Origin: Bathymodiolus thermophilus thioautotrophic gill symbiont
Lineage (GTDB): Bacteria; Pseudomonadota; Gammaproteobacteria; PS1; Pseudothioglobaceae
Assembly: GCF_003711265.1 (NCBI RefSeq)
Contig: NZ_CP024634.1
Span: 1,922,001-1,986,000, forward strand
Direction of reading: 5' to 3'
Length of the DNA stretch: 64,000 nucleotides
The notes below the pieces were generated by a model. The model had not been told where the DNA came from. It did not search any database and saw only the letters and a program-made list of their open reading frames with translations. Shown in pieces: positions 1 through 6,590 of this stretch. Every line of letters begins with the position of its first letter. The stretch's first letter is position 1. The translations under genes were made by a program, and so were the position numbers.

Positions 1-186
1 CTTGTATCTCCCCACAGATTTAGACACACAACGGCAACAAAGATTGCCAATAGTGGGTGTAATTTGAAATCACTGCAGCAATTACTTGGTCATTCTGACA
101 TTAAAACAACTTTAGGTTATGTTGAAACGAATATTGATGATTTAAGGAGAATTCAGTTAGTCATTAGCAATGTGGAAAATAGATAA
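1..186 (+). CDS. Tyrosine recombinase/integrase, C-terminal fragment (cut by window edge)
   Basis: Reading frame 1 is open from the first base to a TAA at 184-186 and gives 61 residues. It carries the end of the tyrosine recombinase catalytic domain: an HRFRHT box (HxxR), then LLGHSDIKTTLGYVET, which matches the conserved LGH motif followed by the nucleophile region with tyrosine. Such enzymes cut and rejoin attachment sites of integrative elements, phages and chromosome dimers. The fragment sits at the edge of the accessory element, so it may be the element's integrase, but the N-terminal part and neighbours are outside the window. XerC/D-like or integron-type origin cannot be excluded from this tail alone. 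Confidence 0.85.
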   Translation, partial: LVSPHRFRHTTATKIANSGCNLKSLQQLLGHSDIKTTLGYVETNIDDLRRIQLVISNVENR

Positions 187-489
187 AAAACTATTTATAC
201 CATTTATAAATTCTCAATCAATAAAGCGCATTTTTATACTGGTGATTTTACTTGTTAACCCAACCTAGTCCTAGTAGAAAATACAATTTAAATCACTAGG
301 CAACTATTTTGTATATTTTTCCATAGGTTTCGCCACACTTAAATATCGCTTTTTTAGTTAAACAAATTACTCAAGTAAAAAAGTTTAAAATTTTAAAATT
401 TATTACCTCAATACCCTCACTTGTTTTATAAGTACCACTAAGCATTTACCATTCTGTGTTTTGCATGAGAGTACATAGGGAATTAATAC
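187..489. repeat. Gene-free left flank (trailer side) of CRISPR-like array 1
   Basis: No gene is seen here. The segment from about 355 to 480 resembles the sequence left of array 2 (about 2930-3060) and a third, array-less stretch at about 1605-1775. Shared landmarks are CTCAAGTAAAAAAG, a CTCACT or CTCGCT block followed by AAATACT or AAGTACCACTAA, and TGTTTTGC before the first repeat. The flank is AT-rich, with many substitutions between copies. Confidence 0.55.
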
Positions 490-945
490 ACTTCAACTGC
501 CATATTCGAATAGGTGAGCCTCACAAGCCCTTCAAGCGCTATCGTTCGAAGTAGAAAATGTTTCAACTGCCGTATTCGAATAGGCGGGTCTCACAGCATC
601 CTTACAATACTTGGCTAAGAATGTTGATGTTTCAACTGCCGTATTCAAATAGGCGGGTCTCACATATTTTCCGCCAAAGTGGTGAGGAAGTAGTAAGTGT
701 GTTTCAACTGCCGTATTCGAATAGGCGGGTCTCACATCCAGAGTGTTCTGTACCTGATGAGACTGGTGCTGTTTCAACTGCCGTATTCGAATAGGCGGGT
801 CTCACTCTACTGCTCTGGAGAAGAATCTGGAGGCGGTTATGTTTCAACTGCCGTATTCGAATAGGCGGGTCTCACAGGATGGAAGTCGCTGAGTTGCGTC
901 CGCTTGATGAGTTTCAACTGCCGTATTCGGATAGGCGGGTCTCAC
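490..945 (-). CRISPR. CRISPR-like array 1: seven 35-bp repeats, six spacers, no cas genes
   Basis: Repeats start at 490, 560, 629, 701, 771, 841 and 911. On the plus strand the unit begins GTTTCAACTGCCG, has the palindrome TATTCGAATA in the middle and ends AGGCGGGTCTCAC. Spacers are 34-37 bp and all different. The repeat at 490 is clearly degenerate (CATATTC, AGGTGAGCC) while the rightmost repeat has one change, so the trailer is on the left and the leader on the right. Read leftward the repeat ends GTTGAAAC, like the 3' end of many class 1 repeats. The spacers are visibly richer in G and C than the surroundings. No cas gene lies in the window, so any function would need Cas proteins in trans. 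The core CTGCCGTAT...TAGGC also resembles type I-F repeats, so type and direction are not settled. Confidence 0.8.
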
Positions 946-1162
946 AGTACCCTAAAAAACACCTTATAAATCAACGAAATACAAGGCGAATTCGGCAACC
1001 TCGGTGATTTTTTAGAAAATCTAGTGAAACTGTGTATATTATACCTTTTTAATTTGGTTAAAGTGTTGTGGTTAAAGCATTCGGCAAGTGAAAAACTTAA
1101 GTGATTGATTTTTAATGAAATAACTTAACTTGCTATTTTTTTATCGTGCTTGCCGAATTGGG
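946..1162 (-). promoter_or_regulatory. Conserved leader-like flank of array 1
   Basis: About 217 bp directly right of the last repeat are nearly identical to 3460-3676 beside array 2. On the minus strand a perfect TATAAT -10 box lies at 1038-1043, about 93 bp before the array, in both copies; no convincing -35 box is seen. The outer part holds an inverted repeat ATTCGGCAAG (1079-1088) and CTTGCCGAAT (1149-1158) around an AT-rich loop, also kept in both copies. Conservation next to two arrays with unrelated spacers fits a CRISPR leader. Confidence 0.6.
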
Positions 1163-1265
1163 TAACAATTACAGTAGGGTTGTTTTGAGCAATACAGTGT
1201 TATCTACTAAGGCAATAATACCTTAATCGTTTATTAAATAGGTTGAAAAACTATCTCTTTATAAG

Positions 1266-1445
1266 GGTAAAGACAGTTACTTGCCTTGTGACCAAGTTTC
1301 GTAAACTCAACTCAATCATAAGGCGAGTAACTCACTTTGATTTTTAAAGCCGAAGTCTGTGACACGGTATCCAATAGATTAAAAGAGCGTGTAAATATGG
1401 ATAAACTATTTACTGCCCTTCGGCGAGGTAACGCAAGCGTTTGTT
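1266..1445 (+). repeat. Structured dispersed repeat, copy 1 (possible ncRNA)
   Basis: This 180-bp stretch matches 6399-6590 except for scattered substitutions and one 12-bp gap. Stem 1 pairs AGTTACTTGCCTTGTGA (1275-1291) with TCATAAGGCGAGTAACT (1316-1332); the two differences from copy 2 both become G-U pairs in plus-strand RNA. Stem 2 closes GCCGAAG with CTTCGGC, and stem 3 is AACGC-AA-GCGTT at the end. The 12 bases missing relative to copy 2 remove one arm of an internal hairpin. No protein is supported in any frame. It could be a structured RNA or a non-autonomous mobile repeat. Confidence 0.5.
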
Positions 1446-1870
1446 TGTTGTAAAAGAATAAGTCAAAGCGTGTATCTCTAAAATTTGCCATCAATATCAA
1501 ATTGCACATGGTCGCATAAAAACCTGATCAATGGAACGAATTTTAAATTGTTTTAAACTACTCTCAGGTTCACAGATTAAACCAATCAAAAAAAGCGCAC
1601 CAGTTCATTAGGCAAATATCACTCAAGTAAAAAAGCTTAAAGAGCCAAACTTTTTTGCTTCAGTGATTTTTTTTAAAAGCAATGTCGGAACTAAAAGTTT
1701 TCTCTAAAACACACAAATTTAATTTGTCAAACCAATAATCCTCACTCGGTTTCTAAATACTTGCTAACAATCTAAAGAACAGATTTAAGCAGCATTAAGA
1801 ACTGCGACTTGCGGTGATTGATTGCGCCAGCTTGACTAATGAAATTTGCATGTTGACTTTGTTGGTTCAC
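1446..1870. other. Gene-free stretch with a third, array-less copy of the array left flank
   Basis: No gene is seen. From about 1605 to 1775 the sequence follows the left flanks of both arrays (CACTCAAGTAAAAAAGC, then AATGTCGGAACTAAAAG, then CTCACTCGG and AAATACTTGCTAAC), but no repeat units follow. This looks like the remains of a lost array or a flank copied alone. Confidence 0.45.
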
Positions 1871-1918
1871 CAAAGTATGGCGAGGTCTAATGCTAAAGCA
1901 TTGCCTAGTCATACTTTG
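1871..1918 (+). promoter_or_regulatory. Long stem-loop just upstream of a small gene
   Basis: CAAAGTATG (1871-1879) pairs with CATACTTTG (1910-1918), and AATGCT (1889-1894) with AGCATT (1897-1902), with AGG and CCT able to pair between them. The structure ends 20 bp before the start codon at 1939 and would lie in its leader or promoter. A TTGACT at 1853-1858 may be a -35 box with TATGGC at 1876-1881. It may be an attenuator or a protein-binding palindrome. Confidence 0.4.
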
Positions 1919-1938
1919 TATAACCTAAAGGAGAAAAA

Positions 1939-2148
1939 ATGAAAGCAAAGATACAAGATGAAAAAATAGTGGGTGTTAATGACTATGTTTGTTTTAAGGC
2001 AGACTGCGAAATATGCGGAAAAATAATTGATATTAATTGGACGGAGTGGAATAACAGTATTAAGGAAATAACCATTCAAAGTGGTGGTTCTGACCCTCAA
2101 TATCAAGAAATTCAGGTGATTTTAGCCAGTGATTGCTGGATAGATTAA
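1939..2148 (+). CDS. Small hypothetical protein (69 aa) with a CxxC motif
   Basis: The ATG has a good ribosome-binding site, AAGGAG at 1928-1933. The product is small and acidic, with a CEICGK segment near residue 26 and a further Cys near the C terminus, so a metal site or a disulfide is possible. It precedes the DNA methyltransferase by 24 bp in the same direction and is probably cotranscribed with it. I do not recognise the family. A long stem-loop sits in its upstream region. The ribosome-binding site and the adjacency make it likely real, but no function can be assigned. Confidence 0.55.
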   Translation: MKAKIQDEKIVGVNDYVCFKADCEICGKIIDINWTEWNNSIKEITIQSGGSDPQYQEIQVILASDCWID

Positions 2149-2172
2149 ATAATATTGAAGGAGTAATGAAAA

Positions 2173-2823
2173 ATGATAAATAAAAATATAATTTTTAATG
2201 CTAATTGCGTTAACAAAATGGCAAGCTTGCCAAATAACAGTGTTCAAATGATATTAACAGATCCACCCTATTTAGTTAATTACAAAGATAGGCAGGGTAG
2301 AGGGATTGCCAATGATACAGCCAATAACGCTGATTGGCTAACCCCTGCTTTTAATGAGATGTATAGGGTGCTTGATAATAACAGTTATGCGGTGGTTTTT
2401 TATGGCTGGAATGAAGTGGACAAATTTATTGACGCTTGGCGAAATGCTGGATTTAGAATTATTGGGCATTTTGTATTTTATAAAAAATATGCTTCAAATG
2501 GTAGAATGGATAAAAAGCACATGGAGTATAGGCATGAGTGCGCTTATTTACTTGCTAAGGGATATCCGCAGCCTTACGAAGTCTTACCCAGTGTCATGGG
2601 TTGGAACTATACAGGTAATAAATTTCATCCAACACAAAAACCAGTTGACTTATTGCTAAAACTTATAAAAGCATTTTGCCCAACTGGGGGAACTGTTCTA
2701 GACCCTTTTATGGGTAGTGGATCTACCGCAATGGCTTGCATCAAATCACAAATATTTGATTATCTGGGTTACGAATTAGACAGTAATTATTTTAACATTG
2801 CTATAAAAAGACTTGGGGGCTGA
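2173..2823 (+). CDS. Beta-class DNA methyltransferase (N6-adenine or N4-cytosine)
   Basis: 216 residues. The catalytic motif IV, DPPY, is at residues 30-33, and the S-adenosylmethionine-binding motif I, DPFMGSGST, comes late, at about residue 177. Motif IV before motif I is the beta-class order. HPTQKP at about 157 precedes motif I as usual in this family. The enzyme transfers a methyl group from S-adenosylmethionine to an exocyclic amino group in DNA; DPPY occurs in both adenine and cytosine enzymes, so the base is open. At this length the target-recognition region between the motifs is short. No restriction enzyme is next to it, so it is an orphan in this element, lying between two CRISPR-like arrays. 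A Rho-independent terminator follows at 2872-2901. Plasmid and phage orphans of this type often protect against host restriction. Confidence 0.85.
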   Translation: MINKNIIFNANCVNKMASLPNNSVQMILTDPPYLVNYKDRQGRGIANDTANNADWLTPAFNEMYRVLDNNSYAVVFYGWNEVDKFIDAWRNAGFRIIGHFVFYKKYASNGRMDKKHMEYRHECAYLLAKGYPQPYEVLPSVMGWNYTGNKFHPTQKPVDLLLKLIKAFCPTGGTVLDPFMGSGSTAMACIKSQIFDYLGYELDSNYFNIAIKRLGG

Positions 2824-2871
2824 ATAGTTTTTAATAGTTTATATCTTAAAGTAAAGTTATAATATTTTTAT

Positions 2872-2901
2872 AAAAGCCTCGATTAAAAGAGGCTTTTTTT
2901 T
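2872..2901 (+). terminator. Rho-independent terminator after the methyltransferase
   Basis: AAAAGCCTC and GAGGCTTTT form a 9-bp stem around an AT-rich loop, followed by a T-run. A near-copy lies after the gene ending at 6328, and both are followed by the same sequence beginning TTGGCAATAACTGAAA. Confidence 0.85.
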
Positions 2902-2904
2902 AAT

Positions 2905-3076
2905 TGGCAATAACTGAAACAAGGTAAAGGCAACCACCTGTTTTTTTAAAAGGCAATATCGGAATTAATAAGCTTTCTTTAAGATGCACAAAATTTAACC
3001 CATTAAATCTTGCTCGCTTCATAAATACTACCAAGTGTTTGCCACCCCATGTTTTGCGTGGGAATGGGTGGGGGAT
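2905..3076. repeat. Left flank (trailer side) of CRISPR-like array 2
   Basis: No gene. It begins with a short piece (to about 2929) that also precedes structured repeat copy 2 at 6380-6404, then continues into the flank shared with array 1 and with 1605-1775. It runs straight into the degenerate first repeat at 3077. Confidence 0.5.
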
Positions 3077-3459
3077 ATTTCAACCGCCGTATTCGAATAG
3101 GCGGGTCTCACAGAACAAGATAGGTCGTGGCTTAGGCATACTAAAGGTTTCAACTGCCGTATTCGAATAGGCGGGTCTCACGGAGTATCAGGACTGGCAA
3201 CCTTAGGGGTTGTGTTTCAACTGCCGTATTCGAATAGGTGGGTCTCACTTAAGCACATGTTCATATCAGGTGAGGGTCGCAATACGTTTCAACTGCCGTA
3301 TTCGAATAGGCGGGTCTCACTACGGCTAGTGCGGTGGGTAACCAGACTGTGAAGGGTTTCAACTGCCGTATTCGAATAGGCGGGTCTCACCAAAGAAGGC
3401 ACTGGCGATGCGGATGTTTTAGAAGTTTCAACTGCCGTATTCGAATAGGCGGGTCTCAC
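3077..3459 (-). CRISPR. CRISPR-like array 2: six 35-bp repeats, five spacers, no cas genes
   Basis: Repeats start at 3077, 3147, 3214, 3286, 3356 and 3425 and match those of array 1. The leftmost (ATTTCAACCGCC...) has two changes, the one at 3214 has one, and the right-hand repeats are canonical, so the leader is again on the right. Spacers are 32-37 bp, all different from each other and from those of array 1, and richer in G and C than the region. The base after each repeat is often A. The plus-strand hairpin CTGCC/GGCGG around TATTCGAATA needs one G-U pair. No cas genes are present. Confidence 0.8.
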
Positions 3460-3676
3460 AGTGCCCTAAAAAACACCTTATAAATCAACGAAATACATAG
3501 CGAATTCGGCAACCTCGGTGATTTTTTAGAAAATATAGCGAAACTGTGTATATTATACCTTTTTAATTTGATTAAAGTGTTGTAGTTAAGCCATTCGGCA
3601 AGCGAAAAACTTAAGTTATTGATTTTTAACGAAATAACTTAACTTGCTATTTTTTTATCATGCTTGCCGAATTGGA
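3460..3676 (-). promoter_or_regulatory. Conserved leader-like flank of array 2
   Basis: Near-identical to 946-1162. It keeps the minus-strand TATAAT at 3552-3557 and the inverted repeat ATTCGGCAAG (3593-3602) / CTTGCCGAAT (3663-3672). It begins AGTGCCCTAAAAAACACC right after the last repeat, as array 1 does with AGTACCC. Confidence 0.6.
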
Positions 3677-3703
3677 TAATAATTGTAGCGATATTTACTT
3701 GCA

Positions 3704-3934
3704 TCATTGCTTCAAATAACAATCAACTAACAACTGCAACCTTTCTTTGTTTGAGCCCGCTTCAATTGATTCAAAATCAGACAATAGTTTTATATCACTC
3801 TCTTGAGATTTATTAAACTTGATTGCTTTGCTTATAATGTGTTTTTTAGTCCATTCTGCTGAGGTTTTTTTTCTCAATTCCTTTGAGTGCTTTGTCATTG
3901 AGTTGGTGCCAACGGTTTTTTTCTCTTTTGTCAT
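3704..3934 (-). CDS. Small basic hypothetical protein (76 aa)
   Basis: The product is lysine-rich, with an N-terminal segment KKTVGTNSMTKHSKELRKKT followed by a region predicted to be helical. Size and charge would suit a small DNA-binding protein such as a plasmid relaxosome or partition accessory factor, but no motif proves it. Only a weak AGGG precedes the ATG. It is the last gene of a leftward series (4937 to 3704), separated by 52 bp from the gene before it. It stops 28 bp from the leader of array 2, so its transcription would run toward that leader. Confidence 0.45.
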   Translation of the reverse strand: MTKEKKTVGTNSMTKHSKELRKKTSAEWTKKHIISKAIKFNKSQESDIKLLSDFESIEAGSNKERLQLLVDCYLKQ

Positions 3935-3986
3935 TTTAATGCCCTATTATTTGCAAATTATCAGCCCCCTCCCCTTCTGTTTTTTC

Positions 3987-4682
3987 TTAAAGATGTCTTA
4001 GTTGATTTGGCTCGTTAAAATCATTATTCCATAATTTCAATTTTGTTGCCAATTTTTGTTTTTGAGTTTCTTTGATAATGTCAATATTAAAATAACTTGC
4101 TTTTTCCAATAAAATTTTTTGATATTCATCTTCTAAAAATAATGGGGTTTGCTTTTCAAGTTTCTTTAATGTCCTTTGTTTTCTCATTTTCAAGATTGTT
4201 TCTGCACTTCTTACAACGGGTATTTTAACATTATCAAAATTAACTGATATGTCATATCCGCCACCAAGCGCTAGTTGCTTTTTTAATTCAGGATATAGTT
4301 TTCTTGCCTTTTTAAACAACTGTTCAGACAATTCATTTCTATCAACATTGTGTTCTAAAAATTCCCAAATCAAAGTGCTGGGTGCGCCACTTGGGGGTGT
4401 TGTGTAAGGACTCCCCCAGGTAATACTATAAGTTGTTATGGTTTTATCCATAATAGGTGCGACGATTATATAAACATCTTCACTGCATTTTGTGTATTCT
4501 TTACCATATCCTAAAACCCAATTTATACCTCGTCGCTTTATATTGCGTCTGACAAAACGATTAAAGCCTGGACGGCCAAAACCCCAGCCCTCTTTTAATG
4601 TCTCGTTGCTTTTTATAAATGCAATATCAAGGACTGCATTTGTTATATTAGATGCCAATTGTGGCAGGTCTTTTGTTTTCAT
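3987..4682 (-). CDS. Hypothetical protein (231 aa)
   Basis: I do not recognise this protein. It is soluble-looking, with no signal peptide or membrane segment. It has an aromatic and Gly-rich N-terminal half (GWGFGRPGFNRFVRR at about 32-46, then SITWGSPYTTPPSG) and a charged, probably helical C-terminal half rich in Lys and Leu. The start lies 18 bp after the stop of the gene at 4701-4937, in the same direction, so both are likely expressed from the promoter at 4966-4994. The setting, a cluster of small plasmid-type genes between a CRISPR-like array and a repeat region, gives no clear function. Confidence 0.6.
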   Translation of the reverse strand: MKTKDLPQLASNITNAVLDIAFIKSNETLKEGWGFGRPGFNRFVRRNIKRRGINWVLGYGKEYTKCSEDVYIIVAPIMDKTITTYSITWGSPYTTPPSGAPSTLIWEFLEHNVDRNELSEQLFKKARKLYPELKKQLALGGGYDISVNFDNVKIPVVRSAETILKMRKQRTLKKLEKQTPLFLEDEYQKILLEKASYFNIDIIKETQKQKLATKLKLWNNDFNEPNQLRHL

Positions 4683-4700
4683 GTTGCCTCTATTTTTTAT

Positions 4701-4937
4701 TTATAAGGCGATAGATTTTGCTAAATGCTTAAAAAAATCCAAAACATCTGCGTTGACAAAGTCAATTTCAACCAATGTTTTTTTTATTGCTTGCTGGTCT
4801 TTTTTTGCGGCTATTAAAATATGTTCAATCACCACCTCAAGAGTAATGAGATTTACACCTGTTTTACCTTCAATTTCAAAAATCGTGTTAATGTCAATGC
4901 CCTTCTCTTTAATTAAATTATTTAAATATTTTTTCAT
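4701..4937 (-). CDS. Hypothetical protein (78 aa)
   Basis: A small, mostly helical protein (MKKYLNNLIKEKGIDINTI...), without Cys clusters or membrane segments. It is the first gene after a well-formed promoter (TTGACT, 16 bp, TATAAT) on the minus strand, whose predicted transcription start is about 23 bp before the ATG. No clear Shine-Dalgarno sequence is visible. The family is unknown to me. The promoter and its place at the head of a gene series support it being real. Confidence 0.55.
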   Translation of the reverse strand: MKKYLNNLIKEKGIDINTIFEIEGKTGVNLITLEVVIEHILIAAKKDQQAIKKTLVEIDFVNADVLDFFKHLAKSIAL

Positions 4938-4965
4938 GGTTACTTTTATTTGTTAAGTTATAAAT

Positions 4966-4994
4966 TATTATACGCTACTATATAATAAAGTCAA
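4966..4994 (-). promoter_or_regulatory. Promoter/operator 1 of a shared three-promoter set
   Basis: On the minus strand: -35 TTGACT (4989-4994), 16-bp spacer, -10 TATAAT (4967-4972). The spacer and -10 (TTATTATATAG then TAGCGTATAATA, 4966-4988) are identical over 23 bp to the promoter at 5779-5801 and nearly so to 5711-5733. Its ends, TATTATA and TATAATA, form an inverted repeat, as expected of a repressor site. It reads into the gene starting at 4937. Confidence 0.7.
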
Positions 4995-4998
4995 GAAT

Positions 4999-5301
4999 TT
5001 AATTGATTATTTCATGGTGTTTAATGCAATTATTTTGGGTTTTAAATAGCAGCTTTAAGTCTGCTTCTCTGGCTGTATACCCAATTCTTTTAGCAAAAGA
5101 CCTGTCACTTAATGCCAAATGCCCAGCGCAAATTTGGTTGGTTTTATTTTTTCCTAATGTTGCAGAAGTAGTCTTGTGGCAATGGAAAATCTCAGAGTTT
5201 AAAATTTCAGACATTCTGTCAGAGCCTAACCAGCCTTTGGGGGAATCCTTTCTAAAGGGGCAGTTACCGCACACCTTTCTGGTATATTTGGTATTTTCCA
5301 T
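4999..5301 (-). CDS. DUF6283-like cysteine-rich protein (100 aa)
   Basis: Conserved landmarks are CGNCPFRKDSPKGWLGSDR near the N terminus, FHCHKT in the middle and ICAGHLA after it. These Cys and His residues are spaced like a metal-binding or redox site and match my memory of DUF6283, a small family seen in phages and actinobacterial or proteobacterial mobile DNA. Its function is unknown. It lies 25 bp after the gene at 5327-5677 and is probably cotranscribed with it from the promoter at 5711-5740. The stop codon overlaps no neighbour. The family assignment is from pattern recall and moderately sure. Confidence 0.6.
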   Translation of the reverse strand: MENTKYTRKVCGNCPFRKDSPKGWLGSDRMSEILNSEIFHCHKTTSATLGKNKTNQICAGHLALSDRSFAKRIGYTAREADLKLLFKTQNNCIKHHEIIN

Positions 5302-5326
5302 ATATTTTCTTTGTTGGTTTAAACTT

Positions 5327-5677
5327 CTAGAATAATGTTACTTGGATGCTTTCCTCAAAAAGAAAGCCATCTTTTTCAAGCATTTTTTTAAATTCTTGGG
5401 CTACAAAATCATCATTTTGATATTGCTTAATATTTAAATGATGAAAAAATGTTGATCGATACCCAGTACTTGTGTATTTTTCCCACCCTTCGCTGAGGGC
5501 ATAAAATTCAAGATGACCAAGGATGCTGTTGCTGGTTTTTCGATAGTCGCAATAAAACGGATTTATTACAAGTATGCACTTATAAAATCCGCTTTGAAAC
5601 AATACACATCTTTTATTTTTATCTGATGTTTCTGCTTTTATATCTTGTTCTTTATGAACTTTATAAGGTACATTCAT
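5327..5677 (-). CDS. Hypothetical protein (116 aa)
   Basis: No recognised domain. The protein is soluble, with many aromatic residues (GHLEFYALSEGWEKYTSTGY, then STFFHHLNIKQY) and an acidic C-terminal part. It is the first gene after promoter 2 of the shared set (5711-5740) and precedes the DUF6283-like gene. It is probably real because of its place after that promoter, but nothing shows its role. Confidence 0.5.
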   Translation of the reverse strand: MNVPYKVHKEQDIKAETSDKNKRCVLFQSGFYKCILVINPFYCDYRKTSNSILGHLEFYALSEGWEKYTSTGYRSTFFHHLNIKQYQNDDFVAQEFKKMLEKDGFLFEESIQVTLF

Positions 5678-5710
5678 AGCGCTATATTTCCTTTATTTAC
5701 TTAATAAATA

Positions 5711-5740
5711 TATTATACGCTACCTTATAATAAAATATTA
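5711..5740 (-). promoter_or_regulatory. Promoter/operator 2 of the shared set
   Basis: The minus-strand -10 TATAAT is at 5712-5717. The block TTATTATAAGGTAGCG plus the -10 differs from promoters 1 and 3 at two positions of 23. The -35 is poor (TAATAT or TTAATA near 5735-5741). It reads into the gene starting at 5677. Confidence 0.55.
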
Positions 5741-5772
5741 ACTTTTTATTGTCTTTTTTATTAAAATAATGC

Positions 5773-5801
5773 TTGAATTTATTATATAGTAGCGTATAAT
5801 A
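5773..5801 (+). promoter_or_regulatory. Promoter/operator 3 of the shared set
   Basis: Plus strand: -35 TTGAAT (5773-5778), 16-bp spacer, -10 TATAAT (5795-5800). The 23 bp at 5779-5801 are identical to those of promoter 1 on the other strand. It stands back to back with promoter 2, about 40 bp away, and reads into the gene at 5858. Confidence 0.7.
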
Positions 5802-5857
5802 TATATTACAGGTTAAAGACCTTGGTTACCTTATAAAATTTACGGAGAAATTAAAAA

Positions 5858-6328
5858 ATGAAAGACAGGACTCAAGAAATATATAAAAAAATGATTGACA
5901 TGGAAAAAAAATTTAATACCAGCAAGGAAACAGTTGATTTAATTAGAGTGTTTATTGATTTAAATTATGGCATTTACGACATATTAGCCGCAATTGACTT
6001 GTTGCATATTCAAAAAAGAACGGATAAGATTGAAATTAAATTTTTAAAACATTCGATAAAAGTAGATGGGAAAAATTACAGATGTTATTATTTTCCAAAC
6101 TTAATGGATACTGGAAAAATAGGCATCCAAATTACTGGTAAAAATTATAAGCGCTTACCTAAAATTTTAAACCCAAAGAATGAAAGTGATGCAATGACAG
6201 ATTATTTTGAAAATGATAGAGTTTTTATTGAGCAAGGTACAAAATATTTTAAAGCAGTACTAAAGCAAGCGTTACGCATTAAATACAATCAAAGTGATGT
6301 GAATTTAGAGTTTGCGAAAAATTATTAG
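5858..6328 (+). CDS. Hypothetical protein (156 aa)
   Basis: I do not recognise this protein. It starts with a charged helical segment (MKDRTQEIYKKMIDMEKKF), has a short hydrophobic stretch DLNYGIYDILAAIDLLHI at about 34-50 that could be a buried helix, and then a mixed beta-rich part with many Lys and Tyr. The ribosome-binding site CGGAG lies about 10 bp upstream of the ATG. It is transcribed from promoter 3 and ended by the terminator at 6346-6375, so it forms a single-gene unit divergent from the leftward genes but likely under the same regulator. Confidence 0.6.
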   Translation: MKDRTQEIYKKMIDMEKKFNTSKETVDLIRVFIDLNYGIYDILAAIDLLHIQKRTDKIEIKFLKHSIKVDGKNYRCYYFPNLMDTGKIGIQITGKNYKRLPKILNPKNESDAMTDYFENDRVFIEQGTKYFKAVLKQALRIKYNQSDVNLEFAKNY

Positions 6329-6345
6329 TTGATACCATTTTTCTT

Positions 6346-6375
6346 AAAAAGCCTCTGTCAAAAGGGGCTTTTTTT
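6346..6375 (+). terminator. Rho-independent terminator
   Basis: AAAAAGCCTC pairs with GGGGCTTTTT (one G-U pair), followed by T's. It closes the unit of the gene ending at 6328 and resembles the terminator at 2872-2901. Confidence 0.8.
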
Positions 6376-6398
6376 AATGTTGGCAATAACTGAAATAA

Positions 6399-6590
6399 GG
6401 TAAAGTCAGTTACTTGCCTTGTGACCAAGTTTCGTAAACTCAACTCAATCACAAGGCAAGTAACTCACTTTGATTTTTAAAGCCGAAGCCTGTGGCACGG
6501 CATCCAATAGATTACCCATATTTGCAAAAGAGCGTGCAAATATGGGTAAACTATTTACTGCCTTTCGGCGAGGTAACGCAAGCGTTTGTT
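6399..6590 (+). repeat. Structured dispersed repeat, copy 2 (possible ncRNA)
   Basis: 192 bp, matching 1266-1445. Stem 1 is a perfect 17-bp inverted repeat (6408-6424 with 6449-6465). The middle has a strong hairpin, TTACCCATATTTGCA with TGCAAATATGGGTAA, inside a stem starting GCCGAAG and closing with CTTTCGGC. The end has AACGC-AA-GCGTT. No coding frame is conserved between the copies. Confidence 0.5.

Noticed and set aside
532-794. Open frames of 78-81 codons on both strands across array 1
   Set aside because: They only read the repeat unit in different frames (AVRPAYSNTAVET or FQLPYSNRRVSH repeated) and have no RBS; the array explains them.
490-3459. Integron attC array or plasmid iterons as explanation of the 35-bp repeats
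   Set aside because: Spacers of 32-37 bp are too short for gene cassettes, all differ, and a shared leader with a degenerate far end fits CRISPR better; iterons would not be separated by unique constant-length spacers.
4492-4956. 154-codon plus-strand frame opposite two leftward genes
   Set aside because: It spans the antisense of two unrelated genes and the gap between them and lacks RBS and domain features.
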